DNA of 64,000 bases, taken from NCBI GenBank assembly GCA_028386065.3, contig JAKUCV010001050.1:17831-81830 (forward strand), written 5' to 3'. Position numbers and translations under genes: made by a program. Positions within the stretch are counted from its first letter, which is position 1; the number at the start of each line of letters is the position of its first letter. Positions 57,794-64,000 of the stretch are shown here, piece after piece. Source of the stretch: Turnera subulata. Its lineage: Eukaryota; Streptophyta; Magnoliopsida; Malpighiales; Passifloraceae. Under the pieces are notes generated by a model. The model worked only from the letters and a program-made list of their open reading frames with translations. It ran no database searches and was not told where the DNA came from.

Positions 57794-60700
57794 AGTGCAG
57801 CAGTGCCGAGAGCATTGGTGATCACCGCTGATGAGGATCCAGAGAATGCTGATGTTATAGCAGGTACTTTTACAGTCTTTGGTAGTACTGCTTATACTTT
57901 GATTGATCCTGGTGCTACGCATTCATTTATTGCGCAAAGCTTTGCAATACTACATAACTGTACGGGAGAGAGTTTAACTTGTCCGATGAGGGTTAGGTTA
58001 CCTGCGGGTATAGTGGTCAGGTTAACCCATGTGTGCAGAGACGTTTCTCTTTCGTACGATAGCGAGGTTTTTCTTGCACGGTTGGTTGTGATGAACATGG
58101 GAGGTTTCGATATCATCTTGGGGATGGATTGGTTGTCCAAGTACAGTGCTATGGTGAACTATCGAACCAAGAAAGTTCTGTTGACTTCCGATGGTGGGCG
58201 TAAGGTTTTGTTGACAGGTATTGGGAGAGCTGCTACTACATGTAGTATCTCTGCTAACCAGGATATTGGGATGAAGCCTTTGAGTCCAGATGCTTTGTTG
58301 ACCCATGTCAAGGGTGAAGAAGCTCAGACTCCGGTTTTGGGGGACATCATAGTTGTGAGGGAGTTTCCAGATGTGTTTCCAAAGGATCTGCTAGGATTGC
58401 CACCTGACAGGGAAGTTGAGTACACCATCGATTTGATGCCGGGAATGACACCTATCTCGATGGCACCATATCGGATGGCACCGATAGAACTCCAGAAGTT
58501 AAAGAAGCAGTTGGACGAGCTGCTCAAGAAGGGTTTTATCCGACCTAGCACATCACCCTGGGGATCACCAGTCCTCTTTGTGAAGAAGAAAGATGGCAGT
58601 TTGCGGATGTGTGTGGACTACCGACAGCTGAACAAAGTGACAGTGAAGAACAAGTACCCGCTTCCCAGGATTGATGACCTTTTTAATCAGCTACAGGGAG
58701 CTACTGTATTTTCCAAGATAGATCTTCAATCTGGCTACTATCAGGTCAAGATTGGAGAGAAGGAAATACCGAAGACAGCCTTCCGTACTCGGTATGGGCA
58801 CTTTGAGTTCACAGTGGTTCATTTCAGTTTGACCAATGCACCAACAGTTTTTATGTACTTGATGCACTTGGTCCTGAACGAGTTCTTGGGCAAGTTTGTG
58901 GTAGTCTTCATCGACGACATTCTGATATACTTCAAGAGCAGGGAAGAACATAAGGAGCACCTGAGGGTAGTACTACAGAGACTGCGAGAGAAAGAGTTGT
59001 ATGCCAAGTTCAGCAAGTGCGAGCTCTGGCTTGAGGAAGTTGCATCCCTTGGGCATGTTGTATCCAGAGATGGGATTAAGGTTGACCCTGCTAAAGTGAA
59101 AGCTGTTCTAGAGTGGGAGCCGCCCAAGACGGTACCCGAACTCAGGAGTTTTCTTGGCCTTGCAGGATATTACCGGAGATTCATCGAGGGTTTTTCCTTG
59201 ATAGCTAGTCCCATGACCATGCTATTGAGGAAAGATCAAGCTTTTGTATGGAGTGATGCCTGCCAGAAGAGTTTTGATGAACTAAAGGAGAAGTTGACAA
59301 CAGCACTAGTCTTGATAGTACCTAAGCCAGGAGTGGAGTATGTGCTGTTTTGTGATGCTTCAGGTCTCGGTTTGGGAGCAGTTCTGATGCAAAAAGGCCG
59401 AGTGATTGCCTATGCTTCAAGACAGTTGAGACCACATGAGAAGAATTACCCGACACATGATCTAGAGATGGCCACAGTGATCCTTGCTTTGAAGATTTAG
59501 CGACATTATCTATTTGGAGAGAGATGCAGGATCTTCACAGATCATAAGAGTCTCAAGTACATCATGACTCAGAAGGAACTTAACCTGCGACAACGACGTT
59601 GGGTTGAGTTGTTGAATGATTATGATTGTACTATTGAGTATCACCCTGGAAAAGCTAATGTTGTAGCAGATGCTTTGAGCCGGAGACAACCAGAAGATGC
59701 TTCTACGACCTACTCGATGTCCTCACTTATCGAGTTAAGGAAGATGGGAGTTGATTTATCAATTGATGAGACAGGAGCTTTGCTGACCCATATTGAAGTC
59801 AAGTCTAACCTGAGAGGCTGGACTGTGGAACTACAAGATGGAGATCCCGACTTGATCAAGCTGAAGGAAGCAGTCCGTAGTGGGAAAGAAGACAAGTTTC
59901 GCATAGCTGAGGATAGTGCATTGATGCTGGAGAAACGTCTATGTGTACCCAGTGTTGGTGACCTACGCAGTCGGATTCTGGAAGAAAGACATATGACGCC
60001 GTATGCTATGCATCCCGAAAGCACCAAGATGTATCAGAATTTGAGGAGTCATTTTGGGTGGTCGCATATGAAGAAAGATGTAGCCGAGTATGTGGCTAAG
60101 TGTATCACTTGTCAGCAAGTGAAAGCCGAGCATCAGGCTCCAGCAGGAAAGATGAGATCTTTGTCAGTGCCAGAGTGGAAGTGGGAGATGATCACTATGG
60201 ATTTTGTGGTTGGATTACCGTTGACCCGGAGACAGCATGATGCCATCAGGGTTATCGTTGATCGACTTACAAAATCAGCTCATTTTCTCCTCATCCGACA
60301 GACAGATACTATGGATAAGTTGGCGAAACAGTATGTTGTAGAGATTGTGAGACTACATGGGATTCCTAAGTCCATAGTCTCAGACAGAGATCCGAGATTC
60401 ACATCATGGTTTTGGAAGAGTCTGCAAACAGCTTTGGGTACGAAGTTGTGTTTCAGTACCGCATTTCATCCTCAAACAGACAGACAGTCAGAGAGGACTA
60501 TTCAGACACTGGAAGACATGCTAAGGGCTTGTGCTCTTAATTTCAGTGGGAGTTAGGATCAGTATTTGTCCTTAGCGGAGTTTGCCTACAACAACAGTTT
60601 TCATTCCAGCATTGGCATGCCACCGTTTGAAGCTCTTTACGGAAGGAAATGCCGAAGTCCAGTATGTTGGGATGAAGAAGGTCTCCGTTTGATTGTGGAC

Positions 60701-61246
60701 CCAGATTTGGTCAAGCAGACAGTTGACAAGATTCAGGTAGTTAAGCAGAGTATGAGAGCAACATAGGACCGACAGAAGAGTTATGCTGATAAGCATCGTC
60801 GTGAGATGGAGTACCAAGTGGGAGAAAGAGTTTTCCTTCGAGTTGCACCATGGAAGGGTGTTATCAGATTCAGGAAAAGAGGGAAGCTGAGTCCCAGGTA
60901 CATCGGACCATATGAGATTGTGGAAAGGGTTGGACCCTTGGCGTACAGATTATCTTTACCAGAGGAGTTGTCCCGGATTCATGATTTGTTTCATGTTTCC
61001 ATGCTGAGGAGGTACAAATCTGATCCGAGCCATGTGGTTACTACAACAGATGTTGAGGTCACAGAGGATCTTACGTATACAGAGTTGCTAGAACAGATAC
61101 TTGCTCGGGAAGCCAGACAGTTGAGGAATCGAGTCATTCCTATGGTAAAGGTTAAGTGTAGCAAGCACTCTGCGAACGAGTCCACGTGGGAAGTTGAGGA
61201 GCACATTCGTTCTCAGTATCCGCAACTGTTTACAGCACCGGAGTGA
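57794..61246 (+). pseudogene. pol of element F: protease, reverse transcriptase, RNase H, integrase, chromodomain
   Basis: One frame runs throughout, interrupted by TAG at 59498, 60554 and 60764. Protease: [10 protein letters not shown] near 57900. Reverse transcriptase: [13 protein letters not shown] and the catalytic FIDDILIY near 58906-58930. RNase [15 protein letters not shown] near 59347-59390. Integrase: an HHCC region near 60010-60120 (CITCQQVK), then the three acidic residues in [15 protein letters not shown] and ERTIQT. Chromodomain: about 61100-61235, ending STWEVEEHIRSQYPQLF. The domain order follows the plant Tekay/Del chromoviruses, whose chromodomain guides insertion into heterochromatin. 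Confidence 0.9.
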
Positions 61247-61281
61247 ATTTCGGGGACGAAATTCTTTTAAGGTGGGTAGGC
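61247..61281 (+). other. Polypurine region of element F
   Basis: GAAATTCTTTTAAGGTGGG lies just before the 3' LTR. The matching sequence in element B (48873-48900) shows that this is a conserved plus-strand priming region. Confidence 0.6.
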
Positions 61282-64000
61282 TGTAACAGCCCGGGTAATT
61301 TTTACGTTTTTACCGTCAGCGTAAAATTTATTTTACCGCTATTTACCATAAAAAAATTAATCTTGGGTAATTAATTTATGGTAATTCGTGCGTCGAATTC
61401 CGAAACCGAGTCCTGTCCCACGCTCGAGATTTTTCTGCAGAATTTCCGGACCATGTTGGAATTTTTCGGGTCCAAGAATCTCCAGAAAAGTCGGGATTAA
61501 CCCCGAATTATCGGGCCAGAAATAAAGTCAAGGGGGTACATTAGTCATTTTCTAGTCCGGACAGAACCCGCCTCACATGCTGCACAGTGTGGAGGCTGCA
61601 GCCGCCATTCACTGTGAGGCATGTGAACTGCCAGTACTCTGCCCGTGCTACACCAGTATTCTGCATGATTGCCTTATGTCGTGTTTCTTATTCTTTTTTT
61701 TTCCTTCTTCCCAGTGCATCATCACCACCATCTCCTTTTGCTCAGTATCCCTTCATCATCTTCTACAACAAAAGCTTCACCTGCAATTTTGCTAAAACAT
61801 TGCCTGGAAAAAAAAAAAGAAACAACAAACAACACACACACCACACCAACACACAACCGCCACGTCACCCCCTCTCCTCTTCTTCTTTTCTTTTTCCTCC
61901 TCCACACCGCCGCCACCCGTGGCCGACCACCACACCACCTTACCGCCACCACCAACTTCTTCCTCTCCTCCATGCAACCCCGACGCCCTATCTTCCTCTT
62001 CTTCTCCCTCGTTGTCCACCGCTGCAGATCGACGTCGCTGCCATCGAGCCAAGCTCACGCTGCCGTCTCTTCTCCTCTCTGCCCGTCGACGACGAAGCCC
62101 ACCAGTAGCCGAGCACCCTTCCCTAGCACCTCCTCTGCCGTCGTCTGCGTCGTTCCCCGCCGCCTCGCCTGCCTCGTTCCCTGTCTTCCGCCGTCACGCC
62201 GCCCTGTGAAGGTGAGGAAGACGCGACCCGTTTGGTTGGGTCACGGGTCGGGTTGACCCGCGCTTAATAGATGTGTTTAGGGTATGGTCTGTTGGGCTAG
62301 GATGGCTGGGCTGACTTGGGTGGGCTGGTGTGCCGCTGGGCGTATCGCATGGGCCTGTAACCAGGCTCCTATTTGGAGGTTTTATTAGGCTTATGCAATG
62401 GGTTGGGCTAGCACTATTTGGCCCAGTCCAGGTTTTTTTTAAAAAAAAAGAAGAGAAAATATAATCTGGAAAATAGAATTAAATGGGAATAATTTTGGGA
62501 AAATAATATTCTGGAATAATTTGGGAAGTAAAAATAATTGGTGGAAATAATATTTTGGAAAAATATATTGTGTATAATAATTATTTTGAGGAAATAATTT
62601 AGGAAGGGTATTATCAAATTAAGTATTGTACCGGAATAATATCCGTGTATAGGTATAGGTAAAAGTACAGTATTATCTTAGACACTGGAAATAAATGGTG
62701 AATTATGACGATAATGAAAAATTAACCTGGGAGAGTAACCGAGACGAATTGGTATTTATTTTTCGGTATACAGCAGTAGCATAACATTTGCATATCACTT
62801 ATGTGTGCATATTATTTGTTTGATATAGGAGTTGATAACGAGCAGATACCTGAGGAACCAGACTTGGAGTCTGTTGGACAGTTTCATAACTGATAATCGG
62901 CTAAAGTGAGGATGGATAACCCTTGATATGTGCCCGTAATACTGTGTATGATTTGTTGTTTGATTGAACTGCTGAGAAGATTATTGTTGGCTATTTGATT
63001 GCTATGATATTGTTGCTGTTGTTGGTTAGCTGTGTTATTGATTGGTGAAATCTGTGCTGTGATTAATGTTGAACTGATATTTGTGAATAATTAGTTATAT
63101 GAGATTGTTGATTGGATGAGTCTGTGGATTAATCTGAGGTAATAAAAATGGATAATTGATGAAAGAGTAATGGAATTGGACTGGATTTGAGATGATGATT
63201 TAATTGTCACGTGGAAAGTAGTGGTACGACTAGATGGTTAGAGGCTAGTTCTGTGGTGTCATGGCCGGTTTGGTTGGTTGTTGGGGATGTTGATCCCGGA
63301 TGATGTTGTTATTGGGATGTTGATTCCGGATTTGTTGATATTGGGATGTTGATCCTGGATTGTTGATATTGGGATGTTGATCCCGGATTGTGATTTGGCC
63401 TAGCATCCGGAATTAGTTAATAACCAGGTACGACCCTAGCTTGTCCAGTGACGGGACCCGGAAGATAAAATTGGTAATAATAATAAACATTCTTTTGGTC
63501 TTGGCTCAGTTATGTTTTAGTAGAATTCTTCTGTTGTATCGTCTGTGTTTGCTTCGAAAGTATTATGGTTGATTATATATCACTGTTTAACCTTCGTCAG
63601 TGAGCACTTCAGACTCACCCCTCGCCTGCGGGGTTTCATCCCGTAGGTTTAGTTGCTTCGTAGTTCAGGTGCGACGTTCGATGGCTGCTGCTTTCTTCTC
63701 CACCTGACTCTGGATCCATACCTCCGTTGCATGTGCATTTAAGCCTTCCACTGCTGTGCTATTTATGTTGTTGTGTTGCTGCAATCCTTTATTGCTTTGA
63801 TGTTGTCTATTTGAACTAAGCTGCTGTTGTTGAGTGGATTGAATAATGATCCCCGGATATGGGTGACAGTTGTATTATATTCAGTGTGCTGATGTATTTG
63901 ATTTACTGTGTAGTATTTTTACTGCGATGTACTGTCTGTTCCATCAATAAGAATAGTTTCGGCACGTATTTACTGTGTATGGTAAATACGGGTAGGGACG
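61282..64000 (+). repeat. 3' LTR of element F (truncated by window end)
   Basis: Starts TGTAACAGCCCGGG and matches the 5' LTR throughout, stopping about six bases short of the LTR end. Candidate intron 62212-62828; GTTG-loop hairpins near 63282-63390. Confidence 0.9.

Larger units (their letters stand above)
53783..64000 (+). mobile_element. Tekay/Del-like chromovirus F, gag-pol broken, 3' end cut by the window
   Basis: 5' LTR 53783-56486, primer-binding-like TTGGTAGCGGAGC at 56489, gag and pol 56614-61246, 3' LTR from 61282. The order protease, reverse transcriptase, RNase H, integrase, chromodomain identifies a Ty3 chromovirus. The left flank is CCTCT; its right partner lies beyond the window, because about six bases of the 3' LTR are missing. 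It is the only element in the window with a recognisable full-length pol. Confidence 0.9.

Overview
This window looks like a transposon-dense intergenic block of a flowering-plant nuclear genome, probably a eudicot. The evidence is a plant F-box gene, plant Ty3 (Tat and chromovirus) and Ty1/copia retrotransposons, Mutator-like elements with 9-bp target duplications, a tRNA-type SINE and plant-style introns. The species cannot be told from sequence alone. I support one intact host gene: an F-box gene of the SNEEZY/SLEEPY type at 33766-34320. Nearly everything else is mobile DNA in nested insertions. All identities, alignments and stem-loops were read by eye.

Layout. 1-3100: an array of a 12-base palindrome (205-1118), then degenerate repeat DNA. 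3100-14078: a LINE fragment split by a Tat-like LTR retrotransposon (3336-13574, target duplication CTATT). That element keeps gag and protease remnants and a spliced antisense gene but shows no reverse transcriptase or integrase. 14252-20493: a non-autonomous Mutator-like element (9-bp duplication). A chromovirus solo LTR (14347-18891) sits inside it, and a 1.8-kb fold-back element (16923-18720) sits inside the LTR. 20532-26369 and 26550-32749: two related, coding-dead copia elements in opposite orientation. The second carries an intact 227-codon antisense ORF. 32755-35290: the F-box gene and a SINE. 35292-37047: a Mutator-like element carrying a captured gene leader. 37319-53012: a minus-strand chromovirus-type element without coding capacity, interrupted in one LTR by a second non-autonomous element (43740-51843, duplication ACACC). 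This inner element carries antisense ORFs, including a homologue of the copia-borne 227-codon ORF. 53783-64000: a Tekay/Del-like chromovirus with gag, pol and chromodomain, broken by several stops.

Two signals stand out. First, the same small gene lies antisense in two unrelated LTR retrotransposons (28288-28971 and 46845-47528). It has a novel N-terminal domain joined to the start of a LINE-type endonuclease domain, equal length and strong amino-acid conservation. Second, three unrelated retrotransposon families carry arrays of short hairpins in which the loop is constant and the stem changes. The loops are TGAGATGAT in the Tat element, GTYN in the chromovirus LTRs and NNGAA in the copia elements. 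Homologous hairpins in the two copia elements show compensatory base-pair changes.
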